Of a stretch of 64,000 nucleotides of DNA, positions 27,017-37,076 are shown piece after piece (position 1 is the stretch's first letter; each line of letters begins with the position of its first letter). The stretch is from Mesorhizobium sp. ZC-5 (lineage in GTDB: Bacteria > Pseudomonadota > Alphaproteobacteria > Rhizobiales > Rhizobiaceae). A program made the translations under genes and the position numbers. The DNA is taken from the NCBI RefSeq assembly GCF_025753855.1, contig NZ_JAOWPT010000003.1, positions 310,001-374,000 on the forward strand, written 5' to 3'. A model generated the notes under the pieces. It did no database searches, was not told the origin of the DNA, and worked only from the letters and a program-made list of their open reading frames with translations.

Positions 27017-28330
27017 ATGGCAATTGCAACGGCCGCCTCGAAAGATTTCGAGTCCTTCTTCAACACGCCGCTTTCGGAAGTGGATCCCGAGATTTTCGGC
27101 GCCATACGCTCAGAACTCGGTCGCCAGCGGCACGAAATCGAACTGATCGCCTCGGAAAACATCGTCAGCAGGGCCGTGCTCGAGGCGCAGGGCTCTATCA
27201 TGACCAACAAATACGCGGAAGGTTATCCGGGCAAGCGTTATTACGGCGGCTGCCAGTTCGTCGACATCGCCGAGGAACTGGCGATCGAGCGCGCCAAGAA
27301 GCTGTTTTCATGCAATTTCGCCAACGTCCAGCCGAACTCCGGCAGCCAGATGAACCAGGCGGTGTTCCTGGCCCTGCTGCAGCCGGGTGACACCTTCATG
27401 GGGCTCGACCTGAATTCCGGCGGGCACCTGACCCATGGCTCGCCGGTCAACATGAGCGGCAAATGGTTCAAGGTCGTCTCGTACGGCGTGCGCAAGGATG
27501 ACCACCTGCTCGACATGGATGCGATCGAAAAGCAGGCGCATGAAACCAAGCCGAAGCTGATCCTCGCCGGCGGCACCGCCTATTCGCGCATCTGGGACTG
27601 GAAGCGTTTTCGCGAGATCGCCGACGCGGTCGGCGCCTACCTGATGGTCGACATGGCGCATATCGCCGGTCTCGTCGCCGGCGGCGTGCATCCCTCGCCG
27701 CTGCCGCATGCGCATGTGGTGACCACGACCACCCACAAATCGCTGCGCGGCCCACGCGGCGGCATGATCCTCACCAATGACGAGGACATCGCCAAGAAAA
27801 TGAATTCCGCGGTGTTTCCGGGCCTGCAGGGCGGTCCGCTGATGCATGTCATCGCCGCCAAGGCGGTTGCCTTCGGCGAGGCGCTGCGCCCCGAATTCAA
27901 GGCCTATGCGCATGATGTCGTCGCCAACGCCAAGGCGCTGGCGTCCAGCCTAAAGGAAGCAGGCCTCGACATCGTTTCGGGCGGCACCGACAACCATTTG
28001 ATGCTGGTCGACCTGCGCCCGAAGAACGCCACGGGAAAACGGGCGGAAGCTGCCCTGGGCCGCGCCAACATCACCTGCAACAAGAACGGCATCCCGTTCG
28101 ATCCCGAGAAGCCGTTCGTCACCTCGGGCGTGCGTCTCGGCACCCCGGCCGGCACGACGCGCGGTTTCGGCCAGGCGGAATTCCGTGAGATCGGCAACCT
28201 GATCACCGAAGTGCTCGACGGGCTGAAGGTCGCCAACTCCGATGAGGGCAACGCCTCGGTGGAAGCCGCCGTGAAGCAGAAGGTCGTCACGCTGACGGAC
28301 CGTTTCCCGCTGTATCCGTATCTGGGGTAG
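27017..28330 (+). CDS. glyA: serine hydroxymethyltransferase
   Basis: GlyA interconverts serine and glycine with tetrahydrofolate, the main one-carbon source. It is a 437-residue PLP enzyme of fold type I. The PLP lysine lies in [14 protein letters not shown], the folate and substrate segments in IASENIVSR and [16 protein letters not shown], and [10 protein letters not shown] supplies the PLP-ring Asp and His. ATG 27017 is used because AAAAGGA lies 8 bases upstream and the protein then starts [11 protein letters not shown], as in relatives. A possible leader hairpin precedes it at 26952-26987. nrdR and the riboflavin genes follow in the order usual for rhizobia. Confidence 0.97.
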   Translation: MAIATAASKDFESFFNTPLSEVDPEIFGAIRSELGRQRHEIELIASENIVSRAVLEAQGSIMTNKYAEGYPGKRYYGGCQFVDIAEELAIERAKKLFSCNFANVQPNSGSQMNQAVFLALLQPGDTFMGLDLNSGGHLTHGSPVNMSGKWFKVVSYGVRKDDHLLDMDAIEKQAHETKPKLILAGGTAYSRIWDWKRFREIADAVGAYLMVDMAHIAGLVAGGVHPSPLPHAHVVTTTTHKSLRGPRGGMILTNDEDIAKKMNSAVFPGLQGGPLMHVIAAKAVAFGEALRPEFKAYAHDVVANAKALASSLKEAGLDIVSGGTDNHLMLVDLRPKNATGKRAEAALGRANITCNKNGIPFDPEKPFVTSGVRLGTPAGTTRGFGQAEFREIGNLITEVLDGLKVANSDEGNASVEAAVKQKVVTLTDRFPLYPYLG

Positions 28331-28338
28331 GTCGGTCT

Positions 28339-28366
28339 GCGGCCACACAAGTGCTTGTGTCGCCGC
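28339..28366. promoter_or_regulatory. dyad upstream of nrdR resembling an NrdR box
   Basis: The core ACACAAGTGCTTGTGT (28345-28360) has perfect 6-base arms that match the conserved outer bases of NrdR boxes (ACAC.A....T.GTGT). It is embedded in a longer stem with GCGGC and GCCGC outside. No T-run follows, so it is not a standard terminator. It lies 78 bases before nrdR. Confidence 0.45.
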
Positions 28367-28443
28367 AACTTGAAATCGGCTTTACAACGCGCAGAAAGGT
28401 TCTAAGCCTTTCGCGAAACGGAATCGCGAACCAGGGCCAATCC

Positions 28444-28908
28444 ATGCGCTGTCCTTACTGCCAGTCCGAAGACACACAGGTGAAGGATTCGCGCCCCGCC
28501 GAAGACGGGGCGGCGATCCGCAGGCGGCGCGTCTGCCCGGACTGCGGCGGCCGCTTCACCACCTTCGAGCGGGTGCAATTGCGTGATCTGGTGGTGGTCA
28601 AGAAGTCCGGCCGCAAGGTACCGTTCAGCCGCGACAAGCTGCTGCGCTCGATGGAAATCGCGGTGCGCAAGCGCAACGTCGATCCCGAGCGCATCGACCG
28701 CGCCGTGACCGGTATCGTGCGCCAGCTCGAAAGCTCGGGCGAGACCGAAGTCACCACCGGAGAGGTCGGCCGGCTGGTCATGGAGGCACTGAAGGCGCTC
28801 GACGACGTCGCCTACGTACGCTTCGCCTCGGTGTACCGCAATTTCCGCGAGGCCAAGGATTTTCATGACGTCCTGGGCGAGCTCAAGGGCGACGAGGACG
28901 CCGAGTAG
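28444..28908 (+). CDS. nrdR: transcriptional repressor NrdR
   Basis: NrdR senses ATP/dATP and represses ribonucleotide reductase genes. The 154-residue protein has the N-terminal zinc ribbon ([13 protein letters not shown] with [12 protein letters not shown], giving Cys-x2-Cys twice) and then an ATP-cone domain ([20 protein letters not shown] to about residue 135). Length and start match the family. The stop is 3 bases before ribD, so nrdR probably heads the nrdR-ribD-ribE operon, an arrangement common in alphaproteobacteria. Confidence 0.97.
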   Translation: MRCPYCQSEDTQVKDSRPAEDGAAIRRRRVCPDCGGRFTTFERVQLRDLVVVKKSGRKVPFSRDKLLRSMEIAVRKRNVDPERIDRAVTGIVRQLESSGETEVTTGEVGRLVMEALKALDDVAYVRFASVYRNFREAKDFHDVLGELKGDEDAE

Positions 28909-28911
28909 GCG

Positions 28912-30039
28912 ATGGCCAGGAAGAAGGCCAGCGCCGAACAGAACGCGCTCGACCGCCAGTTCATGGCAGCCGCCATCCGGCTGTCGCAGAGACATTCGGG
29001 CCGCACCTCGACGAATCCCTCGGTCGCAACGCTGATCGTCCGCGACGAAGGTCCTGGTCCGATGATCGTCGGCAGCGGGGTTACCGCCATCGGCGGCAGG
29101 CCGCATGCCGAGACCGAAGCGCTTGCCGAGGCCGGCGAACTGGCGCGGGGCGCTACCGCCTATGTCACGCTGGAGCCTTGCGCGCACCACGGCCGTACCC
29201 CGCCTTGCGCCAATGCGTTGGCTGCCGCCGGGATCAGGCGGGTGGTCGGCGCGGCCAGCGATCCGGATCCGCGGGTCTCAGGAAAGGGTTACGAGATCCT
29301 TCGCGCGGCGGGCGTCGAGGTGATCGAGCGGGTGCTCGCCGAAGAAGCGGCCGACAGGATGGCCGGCTACCTGATTCGATCCCTGAAGAAACGTCCGGAA
29401 GTGACTCTGAAAATTGCGGTTTCGCGCGATGGCATGATCGGCCGCCAGGGTGAAGGCCAGGTGGCGATCACCGGTCCGGTTGCCCGCCGCCAGGTGCATA
29501 TGATGCGCGCGGCCTGCGATGCGATCCTCGTCGGTGTCGGCACCGCGCAGGCCGACGATCCGGAATTGACAGTACGTCTGCCTGGGCTGGAAGGCCGTTC
29601 GCCGGCGCGCATCGTGCTCGACAGGCAGGCGCGGCTGCCGCCACTGTCCAAGCTCGCCTTTACCGCGCGCGAAACCCCGGTGCTCATCGCCGCCGGCGCC
29701 GACGTTGCCGCGGCGAAGAAAGCCGCGCTTGAAGCCTTGGGCGTGCGCTTTCTCGCCACGGAAACATATGACGGCCGCGTCGCGCTACCGGAATTGCTGG
29801 AGGATCTCGCCGCGCAAGGCATGTCGAGCCTGATGGTCGAGGGGGGCGCCAACACGGCCAAGGCGTTTCTCGACGAGGATCTGGTCGACCGCATCGTGCT
29901 TTTCTGTGGCCCGGCCAGCATCGGGGAGGGCGGCATTGTTTCGCCGGTCGACCACGATCATATACCGGACGGCTTCCGGCTTATCCGCGAAGCACGGTTC
30001 GGCGACGACACCTACGCGGAATGGACGAAGGCGCTCTGA
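28912..30039 (+). CDS. ribD: bifunctional riboflavin deaminase/reductase
   Basis: RibD performs the second and third steps of riboflavin synthesis: deamination of the pyrimidine (N-terminal domain) and NADPH-dependent side-chain reduction (C-terminal domain). The deaminase zinc site is seen in GRPHAETEAL and EPCAHHGRTPPC; the reductase domain begins near RPEVTLKIAVSRDG and includes CDAILVGVGTAQADDPELT and MVEGGANTAKAF. 375 residues is normal. The stop overlaps the ribE start (TGATG), so the two are coupled. Confidence 0.96.
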   Translation: MARKKASAEQNALDRQFMAAAIRLSQRHSGRTSTNPSVATLIVRDEGPGPMIVGSGVTAIGGRPHAETEALAEAGELARGATAYVTLEPCAHHGRTPPCANALAAAGIRRVVGAASDPDPRVSGKGYEILRAAGVEVIERVLAEEAADRMAGYLIRSLKKRPEVTLKIAVSRDGMIGRQGEGQVAITGPVARRQVHMMRAACDAILVGVGTAQADDPELTVRLPGLEGRSPARIVLDRQARLPPLSKLAFTARETPVLIAAGADVAAAKKAALEALGVRFLATETYDGRVALPELLEDLAAQGMSSLMVEGGANTAKAFLDEDLVDRIVLFCGPASIGEGGIVSPVDHDHIPDGFRLIREARFGDDTYAEWTKAL

Positions 30040-30656
30040 TGTTTACCGGAATTGTCACCGATGTGGGGAAGGTCGCCGAAGTTTCCGAACTGGAAGAAGG
30101 CATCCGTTTGCGCATCGAGACGAAATACGACCCGGCGACCATTCCCATCGGCGCCTCGATCGCCTGCGCCGGCGTCTGCCTGACGGTGACCAGCCTGCCG
30201 AACGAAGGCTCGAACCGGCGCTGGTTCGAGGTGGAGGCCTGGGAGGAAGCACTGCGGCTGACGACCGCTTCGAAATGGGTTGCCGGCACGCCGATCAACC
30301 TGGAGCGCGCGCTGAAGATCGGCGACGAACTCGGCGGCCATATCGTCTCCGGCCATGTCGATGGCATGGCCGAGATCGTCGCGCGCGAAGAGGAGGGCGG
30401 AGCGGTGCGCTTCACGCTCGAGGCGCCGCGCGACCTGGCAAAATTCATCGCGCCGAAGGGTTCGGTGGCGCTCGACGGCACCTCGCTGACGGTGAACAGG
30501 GTCGAAGGCACGCGTTTCGACGTGCTCTTGATCCATCATTCGCTGGAAGTGACGACCTGGGGCGACCGGCAGGTCGGTGACCGCGTCAACCTGGAGATCG
30601 ATACGATGGCACGCTATGCGGCGCGGCTGGCGGAGGCGGCGAAGGAGGGGCTTTGA
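30039..30656 (+). CDS. ribE: riboflavin synthase alpha subunit
   Basis: Converts two 6,7-dimethyl-8-ribityllumazine molecules to riboflavin. The 205-residue protein has two lumazine-binding repeats: it starts MFTGIVTDVGKV and contains SIACAGVCLTVTSL, then LGGHIVSGHVDGMAEIV, and in the second repeat GSVALDGTSLTVNRVEG and LIHHSLEVTTWG. The start overlaps the ribD stop by one base (TGATG). The next gene begins at a TTG overlapping its stop. ribC is the symbol used in some species. Confidence 0.96.
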   Translation: MFTGIVTDVGKVAEVSELEEGIRLRIETKYDPATIPIGASIACAGVCLTVTSLPNEGSNRRWFEVEAWEEALRLTTASKWVAGTPINLERALKIGDELGGHIVSGHVDGMAEIVAREEEGGAVRFTLEAPRDLAKFIAPKGSVALDGTSLTVNRVEGTRFDVLLIHHSLEVTTWGDRQVGDRVNLEIDTMARYAARLAEAAKEGL

Positions 30657-31144
30657 GCCGGGACGACGAGAATTTTCCGACCGAGGCGGAAAGGCACAAG
30701 TTGACGCTCGAAGCGTTGGCGGATGTGCGTGCCGTTCGAGTAGTTGATCATGAGACAGTGCGGGCCTGGGCATGCAATCTCGGATCTTTGACGGTGGATC
30801 AGCCGCCTCTGGAGGACGAAACGTACACGCCAGGAGCGACCCGTGTGACCCAGTTCCGATTCGAGGCGAGGGTAATCTATTGGAGAGGCCCATCCCCGTT
30901 CTTCTTCGTGCCGATACCTTTGCAGCATAGTGAAGAAATCAGGCAGATATCGAAATTCGTAACCTATGGATGGGGAATGATACCCGTGGAAGCGGTGATC
31001 GGGGGCGTCGCCTTCTCCACATCGCTCTTTCCCAAGGACGGGACTTATCTTTTGCCGCTGAAGGTGAATGTCAGGCGGAAGATCAGCGTGACGGCCGACG
31101 ATCTAGTGTCCGTCGAGATGACGGTTCATTCCGCCCGGCGGTAG
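30653..31144 (+). CDS. DUF1905 protein with an antitoxin-like N-terminal segment
   Basis: A 163-residue protein inserted between ribE and ribH. Residues about 68-160 are a DUF1905 domain (FRFEARVIYWRGPSPFFFVP, PVEAVIGGVAFSTSLFPKD, TYLLPLKVNVRRK). Residues about 12-48 (AERHKLTLEALADVRAVRVV then DHETVRAWACNLGS) look like the short antitoxin-type or CopG-like proteins that accompany toxin genes. The gene starts at a TTG overlapping the ribE stop. Its base composition is visibly lower in G+C than that of its neighbours, suggesting a transferred piece. Neither part has a known function here. Confidence 0.75.
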   Translation: MSRDDENFPTEAERHKLTLEALADVRAVRVVDHETVRAWACNLGSLTVDQPPLEDETYTPGATRVTQFRFEARVIYWRGPSPFFFVPIPLQHSEEIRQISKFVTYGWGMIPVEAVIGGVAFSTSLFPKDGTYLLPLKVNVRRKISVTADDLVSVEMTVHSARR

Positions 31145-31243
31145 TTCTCGTCTGGCGCCCCAAATAGTCGCCCTGACAATCACACTTCGCTTGCGAAGCC
31201 GCCCGGTTCGGCCTAAGTCACCGGCGACCCGGAGAGACCGAGA

Positions 31244-31729
31244 ATGGCAGGCACTTCACAACACGGCAAAGCGTTCATTCGCCCCGACAAGGCGCATGTG
31301 CTGATCGTCGAGGCGCGTTTCCACGACGATCTTGCCGATGCATTGCTCGATGGCGCGAAGGCGGCTCTCGACGACGCCGGCGCCACCTATGACGTGGTGA
31401 CGGTTCCCGGCGCACTGGAAATTCCTGCGGTGATTTCGTTTGCGCTGGACGCGGCGGATGACAATGGAACCGACTATGACGGGTTCGTCGCGCTGGGAAC
31501 GATCATCCGCGGCGATACCTATCATTTCGACATTGTGGCGAACGAATCGAGCCGGGCGCTGATGGATCTGGCGGTCGAGGAATCGCTGGCGATCGGCAAC
31601 GGAATCCTGACCGTCGAGAACGACGCCCAGGCCTGGGTCCGTGCCAGGAAGAGCGAGGGCGACAAGGGTGGCTTCGCGGCGCGCGCAGCGCTCACCATGA
31701 TCGCCGTCCGCGAGCGGCTGGGAGCCTGA
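31244..31729 (+). CDS. ribH: 6,7-dimethyl-8-ribityllumazine synthase
   Basis: RibH condenses the pyrimidine product of RibD's pathway with 3,4-dihydroxy-2-butanone 4-phosphate. The 161-residue protein has the family blocks [29 protein letters not shown], and [20 protein letters not shown] with the catalytic His, followed by [12 protein letters not shown]. It lies 99 bases after the inserted DUF1905 gene and 4 bases before nusB. The rib genes here lack ribA/ribB, which must lie elsewhere. Confidence 0.96.
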   Translation: MAGTSQHGKAFIRPDKAHVLIVEARFHDDLADALLDGAKAALDDAGATYDVVTVPGALEIPAVISFALDAADDNGTDYDGFVALGTIIRGDTYHFDIVANESSRALMDLAVEESLAIGNGILTVENDAQAWVRARKSEGDKGGFAARAALTMIAVRERLGA

Positions 31730-31733
31730 CGCC

Positions 31734-32237
31734 GTGACGCAGCCAGCCGGCAAGGACGGATCGCCGCCCGTGCGCCAAGCCAACAAGCGAGGCGCGGCAA
31801 GGCTTGCCGCCGTGCAGGCGCTTTACCAGATGGATGTCGCCGGCGCCGGACTTCTCGAAATCACCGCCGAATACGAGGCTTTCCGCCTCGGCAAGGAAGT
31901 CGACGGCGCGGTCTATCGCGAGGCCGACGCACAATGGTTCCGCGCTATCCTCGCCGGTGTCGTCGAGAACCAGAAGACGATCGATCCGGTGATCCGCCAA
32001 TCGCTGACCGAAGACTGGCCGCTGTCGCGGCTCGATTCGACACTGCGCGCCATCCTGCGCGCCGGAGTCTACGAACTCAGCGAACGCGCCGACGTGCCGG
32101 TCGCGGTGATCGTTTCGGAATATGTCGACATCGCCAAGGCGTTCTACGAAGAGGACGAACCCAAGCTGGTGAATGCCGTACTCGACCGCGTCTCCCGCCG
32201 CGTGCGCGGCGAAGGGCGCGGCAAGGACGCTTTGTGA
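31734..32237 (+). CDS. nusB: transcription antitermination factor NusB
   Basis: NusB binds BoxA of rRNA leaders with NusE and supports antitermination. The 167-residue all-helical protein has the N-terminal RBS-type RNA-binding basic stretch ([20 protein letters not shown]) and the conserved C-terminal [32 protein letters not shown] and FVNAVLDRV-like segments (here [12 protein letters not shown]). The start is a GTG, 4 bases after ribH, the usual ribH-nusB pair. The next gene overlaps its stop (GTGA). Confidence 0.96.
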   Translation: MTQPAGKDGSPPVRQANKRGAARLAAVQALYQMDVAGAGLLEITAEYEAFRLGKEVDGAVYREADAQWFRAILAGVVENQKTIDPVIRQSLTEDWPLSRLDSTLRAILRAGVYELSERADVPVAVIVSEYVDIAKAFYEEDEPKLVNAVLDRVSRRVRGEGRGKDAL

Positions 32238-33448
32238 CAGCGACGCCTGCCGAGCAAGAGGCGCGACGCACCGCGGTCATCCTCGCCGCCGCGCAGGCGA
32301 TCGTTGGTTCCGCCGCCGTGGTTGCGATTTCGCTTGGCGGGCTGGCCGGCCATTATCTGCTCGGCGCCGACAAATCGCTGGCGACCGCGCCGGTCACCGG
32401 TTTCAACGTCGGCGTGGCTATCGGGGCCATCCCCGCCGCCGCGCTCCTTCGCATGCTCGGCCAGCGCAACGGGTTCCAGATGGGAACCGCCATTACCGCG
32501 CTTGGCGGATTGATCGCGACATTGGCGCTCATGCAGGCGAGTTTCTGGCTGTTTGTCGCAGGCCTCCTGGTGCTTGGTGTCGGTGGCGCGTTCGTGCAGC
32601 AGTTCCGTTTCGCGGCCGCGGACAACGCGCCGCCGGAGTTCAAGGCGCGCGCCATATCCTTCGTGCTCGCGGGCGGCGTCTTCACCGCCATCATCGGTCC
32701 GCAGATCGTCATCTTCACGCGCGACCTGCTTGCGCCGGTGATGTTCGCGGGAGCGTTCGCCGCGATCCTCGGTTTGGCGGCGGCTGGCGCCGTATTTCTC
32801 TCGTTCCTGCGCGTGCGGGACCGCGTTCCCGCCCACGACGAGCATGTGGACGAGCCGGCACGCGGGCTTTCGGAAATCGTCCTGCAGCCGCAGTTCGCCG
32901 TCGGGTTGCTCTGCGCGGTCGGATCCTATGCGCTGATGAGTTTCGTGATGACAGGCGCGCCGCTTGCCATGGTCGGCTGCGGCTTCTCGCCCGACGAGGC
33001 GGCGATAGGCATTTCGTGGCATGTGATGGCGATGTTCGGGCCGAGCTTCTTCACCGGCGCGCTGATCACGCGCTTCGGCAAGGAGACGATTGTCGCGACC
33101 GGGCTGGTCCTGCTGATCGCCTGTGCGATCGTCGCGCTTTCAGGAATCCAGCTCTGGCAGTTCTGGACGGCGCTGATCCTGCTTGGGCTCGGCTGGAACT
33201 TCGCCTTCATCGGCGCCACCGCCATGGTCGCCGGCAGCTACCGGAATTCCGAGAAGGGCAAGGTCCAGGGCGTGCACGATTTCATCCTGTTCGGCAGCGT
33301 GGCGTTTGGTTCGTTGACCTCGGGCGCCGTCTACAATGCCTGGGGCTGGGAAATGCTGAACTGGGTCGTGTTCCCGGTAACGCTGGTCTGCCTCGGCGCG
33401 CTTGGCGCTCTTTTCATGATCAAAAGGAAAAGTCCGGCTTCCGCCTGA
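32234..33448 (+). CDS. MFS transporter
   Basis: A 404-residue major facilitator superfamily protein with about twelve membrane segments and a central cytoplasmic loop (about residues 195-215, [19 protein letters not shown]). The start GTG overlaps the nusB stop, so it is the last gene of the ribH-nusB transcript. It lacks a diagnostic substrate motif. The pattern ([37 protein letters not shown]) matches the YfcJ/unknown-substrate MFS branch seen after nusB in rhizobia. A role in riboflavin export is possible from position only. Confidence 0.85.
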   Translation: MTATPAEQEARRTAVILAAAQAIVGSAAVVAISLGGLAGHYLLGADKSLATAPVTGFNVGVAIGAIPAAALLRMLGQRNGFQMGTAITALGGLIATLALMQASFWLFVAGLLVLGVGGAFVQQFRFAAADNAPPEFKARAISFVLAGGVFTAIIGPQIVIFTRDLLAPVMFAGAFAAILGLAAAGAVFLSFLRVRDRVPAHDEHVDEPARGLSEIVLQPQFAVGLLCAVGSYALMSFVMTGAPLAMVGCGFSPDEAAIGISWHVMAMFGPSFFTGALITRFGKETIVATGLVLLIACAIVALSGIQLWQFWTALILLGLGWNFAFIGATAMVAGSYRNSEKGKVQGVHDFILFGSVAFGSLTSGAVYNAWGWEMLNWVVFPVTLVCLGALGALFMIKRKSPASA

Positions 33449-33519
33449 ACACGCGGGCAGGCTCTCCAGTCGCTAAAAATCGATTAGCGGCGAAATCAGG
33501 GCAAAAACCGAACAATATC

Positions 33520-33548
33520 TTGACGTTCGACAACCTGTTTCGCATAAG
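33520..33548 (+). promoter_or_regulatory. candidate promoter of hppA
   Basis: TTGACG (33520-33525), a 17-base spacer and CATAAG (33543-33548) lie 99 bases before the hppA start. Confidence 0.5.
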
Positions 33549-33646
33549 CCGCTGCGATAGGCCGGATTCTGCGCGCAGAAACCCGGTCTCGCTCAACGGC
33601 CCGGGGAGGGGTTTTTCCGGGCGATCAATCGAGGAACAATCCGCAA

Positions 33647-35791
33647 ATGACCATGCTTTCCGTTGTCATTCTGTGCGGCGTGCTGTCAGTCGTCTATGCC
33701 ATCTGGGCGACGCGCTCGGTCCTGGCTTCCGATCAGGGTAATGCACGCATGCAGGAAATCGCCGGCGCCATCCGCGAGGGTGCGCAGGCCTATCTCGCCC
33801 GCCAGTACACCACCATCGCCATTGTCGGCGTCGTAGTCCTGCTGCTCGCCTGGTGGTTGCTCTCGGCAACGGCCGCGATCGGCTTCCTGATCGGCGCCGT
33901 CCTGTCGGGCGCCGCGGGCTTCATCGGCATGCATGTGTCGGTCCGCGCCAATGTGCGCACCGCGCAGGCCGCTTCCAACAGCCTGGCGGCCGGCCTCGAC
34001 ATCGCCTTCAAGTCGGGCGCCATCACCGGCATGCTGGTCGCCGGTCTGGCGCTGCTCGGCGTCTCCGTCTACTACTGGATACTGACCGGTCCGATGGGCC
34101 TCGCGCCCGACAACCGCACCGTCATCGACGCGTTGGTTTCGCTCGGCTTCGGCGCTTCCCTGATCTCGATCTTCGCGCGTCTCGGCGGCGGCATCTTCAC
34201 CAAGGGTGCGGACGTCGGCGGCGATCTGGTCGGCAAGGTTGAAGCCGGTATCCCGGAAGACGATCCGCGCAATCCGGCGACGATCGCCGACAACGTGGGC
34301 GACAATGTCGGCGACTGCGCCGGCATGGCGGCCGACCTGTTCGAGACCTATGCGGTGACCGTGGTCGCCACCATGGTGCTCGGCGCGATCTTCTTCGGCG
34401 GCACGGCGGTGCTCGGCTCCGTCATGCTCTATCCGCTCGCCATCTGCGGCGCCTGCATCATCACCTCGATCATCGGCACCTTCTTCGTCAAGCTCGGCTC
34501 CAACGGCTCGATCATGGGCGCTCTCTACAAGGGCTTGATCGTCACCGGCCTGCTGTCGATCGTCGGCCTGTGGGCGGCGACGTCGATGACCGTCGGCTGG
34601 GGCGAAATCGGCACCGGCGGCGGTGTCGTGATCACCGGCCGGAACCTGTTCATCTGCGGCCTGCTCGGCCTCGTGGTGACGGGGCTGATCGTCGTCATCA
34701 CCGAGTACTACACCGGCACCAACAAGCGCCCGGTCAACTCGATCGCGCAGGCTTCGGTGACCGGCCACGGCACCAACGTCATCCAGGGCCTTGCGGTGTC
34801 GCTGGAATCGACGGCGTTGCCTGCCATCGTCATCGTTGGCGGCATCATCGCGACCTTCCAACTCGCCGGCCTGTTCGGGACCGCGATCGCGGTGACCACC
34901 ATGCTCGGCCTGGCTGGCATGATCGTGGCGCTCGACGCCTTCGGTCCGGTTACCGACAATGCCGGCGGCATTGCCGAAATGGCAGGCCTGCCCAAGGAAG
35001 TGCGTCAGTCGACCGACGCGCTCGACGCGGTCGGCAACACCACCAAGGCGGTGACCAAGGGCTACGCGATCGGCTCGGCCGGCCTCGGCGCGCTGGTGCT
35101 GTTCGCGGCCTACAGCTACGATTTGCAGTACTTCGCAGCCAATGCCGCGCAGTACCCGTACTTCGCTGACCTAGGCACGGTCTCCTTCGACCTGTCGAAC
35201 CCGTATGTCGTCGCCGGCCTGATCTTCGGCGGCCTCATCCCGTACCTGTTCGGCGGCATCGCCATGACGGCCGTCGGCCGCGCGGCGGGCTCGATCGTCG
35301 AGGAGGTACGCCGTCAGTTCCGCGAGGATCCGGGCATCATGAAGGGCACGTCGAAGCCCAACTACGCCCGCGCCGTCGATCTTCTGACCAAGGCCGCGAT
35401 CAAGGAGATGATCATCCCGTCACTGCTGCCGGTGCTCGCGCCGCTGGTCGTCTACTTCGGCGTGCTGTTGATCTCCGGCTCCAAGGCTTCGGCCTTTGCC
35501 GCACTGGGTGCCTCGCTGCTCGGCGTCATCGTCAACGGTCTCTTCGTCGCCATCTCGATGACCTCCGGCGGCGGCGCCTGGGACAACGCCAAGAAGTCGT
35601 TCGAAGACGGCTTCACCGACAAGGACGGCGTCAAGCACCTCAAGGGCTCCGAGGCGCACAAGGCCTCGGTGACCGGCGACACGGTCGGCGATCCCTACAA
35701 GGACACCGCCGGTCCGGCCGTCAACCCGGCGATCAAGATCACCAACATAGTGGCGCTGCTGCTGCTGGCGGTTCTGGCGCACAGCGCCTGA
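33647..35791 (+). CDS. hppA: proton-translocating membrane pyrophosphatase (K+-independent type)
   Basis: A membrane-bound enzyme that couples hydrolysis of pyrophosphate to proton pumping. The 714-residue protein has about 16 membrane segments and the substrate signature [19 protein letters not shown] followed by [20 protein letters not shown]. The residue that marks potassium need is Lys in [11 protein letters not shown] (Ala in K+-dependent enzymes), so this is the K+-independent proton-pump subclass. It is transcribed alone, with its own promoter candidate and a strong terminator. In rhizobia hppA is induced by acid, which the sequence does not show. Confidence 0.96.
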   Translation: MTMLSVVILCGVLSVVYAIWATRSVLASDQGNARMQEIAGAIREGAQAYLARQYTTIAIVGVVVLLLAWWLLSATAAIGFLIGAVLSGAAGFIGMHVSVRANVRTAQAASNSLAAGLDIAFKSGAITGMLVAGLALLGVSVYYWILTGPMGLAPDNRTVIDALVSLGFGASLISIFARLGGGIFTKGADVGGDLVGKVEAGIPEDDPRNPATIADNVGDNVGDCAGMAADLFETYAVTVVATMVLGAIFFGGTAVLGSVMLYPLAICGACIITSIIGTFFVKLGSNGSIMGALYKGLIVTGLLSIVGLWAATSMTVGWGEIGTGGGVVITGRNLFICGLLGLVVTGLIVVITEYYTGTNKRPVNSIAQASVTGHGTNVIQGLAVSLESTALPAIVIVGGIIATFQLAGLFGTAIAVTTMLGLAGMIVALDAFGPVTDNAGGIAEMAGLPKEVRQSTDALDAVGNTTKAVTKGYAIGSAGLGALVLFAAYSYDLQYFAANAAQYPYFADLGTVSFDLSNPYVVAGLIFGGLIPYLFGGIAMTAVGRAAGSIVEEVRRQFREDPGIMKGTSKPNYARAVDLLTKAAIKEMIIPSLLPVLAPLVVYFGVLLISGSKASAFAALGASLLGVIVNGLFVAISMTSGGGAWDNAKKSFEDGFTDKDGVKHLKGSEAHKASVTGDTVGDPYKDTAGPAVNPAIKITNIVALLLLAVLAHSA

Positions 35792-35810
35792 TCCGCGGCA
35801 TCGGCTGCTC

Positions 35811-35848
35811 AACAAAAACCCGCGGGAGCGATCCCGCGGGTTTTTGTT
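35811..35848. terminator. bidirectional terminator between hppA and the BamE-like gene
   Basis: Perfect arms AAAAACCCGCGGGA-type and TCCCGCGGGTTTTT around GCGA, with A-run and T-run on both sides; it serves both convergent genes. Confidence 0.92.
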
Positions 35849-35884
35849 TGGATGCAGGCTCCGCGCGGAGCGGGCCGGCGGTCT

Positions 35885-36415
35885 TTACTGTTGCGGCATG
35901 CCCGGCAGGCTCTGCGGCATGGCGCTGGCGCCGGCGATGAGCTGGCCGATGAAGTTCTGGTCCTTGCCGCCGGTCGGCGTCGTGCGCGAGATAAAGTCGA
36001 ACACCTTGCCGTCCTTCTTGCCGTAGTTGGCGATGTTGGTGACGCGGCCGTCCTCGCCGAAATAGACGGCGAGCACCCGCTGGTCGACGATGTGGGGGTT
36101 CATGAAGGCGACGGGGCGCTTGCGGGTCTGCGAGATGTAATAAAACACCTCGTTGTCGAAGGTCGCCGTGGTCGACGGGCTGCCCAGCGCCAGAATGACC
36201 TGCTCGCGGCTTGAGCCGACCGGAACCAGGTCGATCTGCTGCTGGTCGATCACGTAGCCCTGGGTGAGGGTCTCACTCGGGTTCAACCCCAGCGATTGGG
36301 TGGTAGGGGAATTGCAGCCGGCCAGCGCGGCGACCGCGGCAGCAAGCGAAACGGCGATTGCAGGGTTCGATAAAGATCCCGTCTTGAATTTTGGCGAGCC
36401 CAACAACAACTCCAT
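35885..36415 (-). CDS. bamE: outer membrane assembly lipoprotein, BamE/OmlA (SmpA) family
   Basis: A lipoprotein of the outer-membrane protein insertion complex. The 176-residue product has a lipoprotein signal with lipobox LAGC, so the mature N-terminal Cys would be lipidated. The SmpA/OmlA domain follows: DLVPVGSSREQVILALGSPS, then FYYISQ and RVLAVYFGEDGRVTNIANYG. I start at ATG 36415; longer frames upstream run into the promoter of the divergent chaperone gene. The C-terminal 40 residues (QNFIGQLIAGASAM) are typical of the rhizobial form. Confidence 0.9.
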   Translation of the reverse strand: MELLLGSPKFKTGSLSNPAIAVSLAAAVAALAGCNSPTTQSLGLNPSETLTQGYVIDQQQIDLVPVGSSREQVILALGSPSTTATFDNEVFYYISQTRKRPVAFMNPHIVDQRVLAVYFGEDGRVTNIANYGKKDGKVFDFISRTTPTGGKDQNFIGQLIAGASAMPQSLPGMPQQ

Positions 36416-36518
36416 AATGCGTGTCCCAGCCCGCTTGCGCGAGGCCGCAAAACCGGTAAACCAGCTTGCGCGCCGATGCAACAAGGCCACAAAATGAAAC
36501 AGGCCCGGAGGCCGCCTC

Positions 36519-37076
36519 ATGTTCAAACGCCTGTTCGGCCGTCAGCGCCACGCCAACCAGACGATCACGGACGCGCTCTACAACGAAATCGTGGCAGCGG
36601 CGCGGCAACCTGCGTTTTATTCCGACTGGAACGTGCCCGATACGCCGCTCGGCCGCTTCGAGATGCTGTCGCTGCATGTTTTCTTGTTCTTGCACCGGAT
36701 GCGCGGCGAGACCGGCCCGGCGCGTGAGGTGGCGCAGATACTGACCGACCAGTTCTTCAGCGACGTCGAGCATTCGCTGCGCGAACTCGGCATCGGCGAC
36801 ATGGGCGTACCGAAGCGCATGAAGAAGCTCGCCCGCATGTTTTATGGCCGCACCACGGCCTATGCCGACGCGCTGGAACGCGGCGACCAGCCGGCGCTGG
36901 CGGCGGCACTTGCCAGGAACATCCGCCCGGACACCGCCGAATGGCCGCAGGCGGACGCGCTGGCAGGCTACGTGGTTGCCGCCGACCGGCAACTCGCAGG
37001 GCAGGCAACCGACGGCATTCTCGGGGGAGTGCTTCGCTATCCGGAACCCGGGACATCAACAGGAGGCTCGATATGA
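36519..37076 (+). CDS. ubiquinol-cytochrome c chaperone (CBP3/UQCC1 family)
   Basis: A 185-residue member of the family of yeast Cbp3, which assists assembly of cytochrome b in the bc1 complex. Typical segments are FYSDWNVPDTPLGRFEMLSL, HVFLFLHRMRG, LTDQFFSDVEHSLRELGIGD and VPKRMKKLARMFYGR. It diverges from the BamE-like gene and overlaps the next gene (DUF177) by 4 bases. This pair is conserved in alphaproteobacteria upstream of plsX-fabH. Confidence 0.92.
   Translation: MFKRLFGRQRHANQTITDALYNEIVAAARQPAFYSDWNVPDTPLGRFEMLSLHVFLFLHRMRGETGPAREVAQILTDQFFSDVEHSLRELGIGDMGVPKRMKKLARMFYGRTTAYADALERGDQPALAAALARNIRPDTAEWPQADALAGYVVAADRQLAGQATDGILGGVLRYPEPGTSTGGSI

Noticed and set aside
28331-28443. 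glyA terminator at the 28339-28366 stem
   Set aside because: The stem is strong but no T-run follows on either strand; the regulatory-dyad reading is preferred, though not proven.
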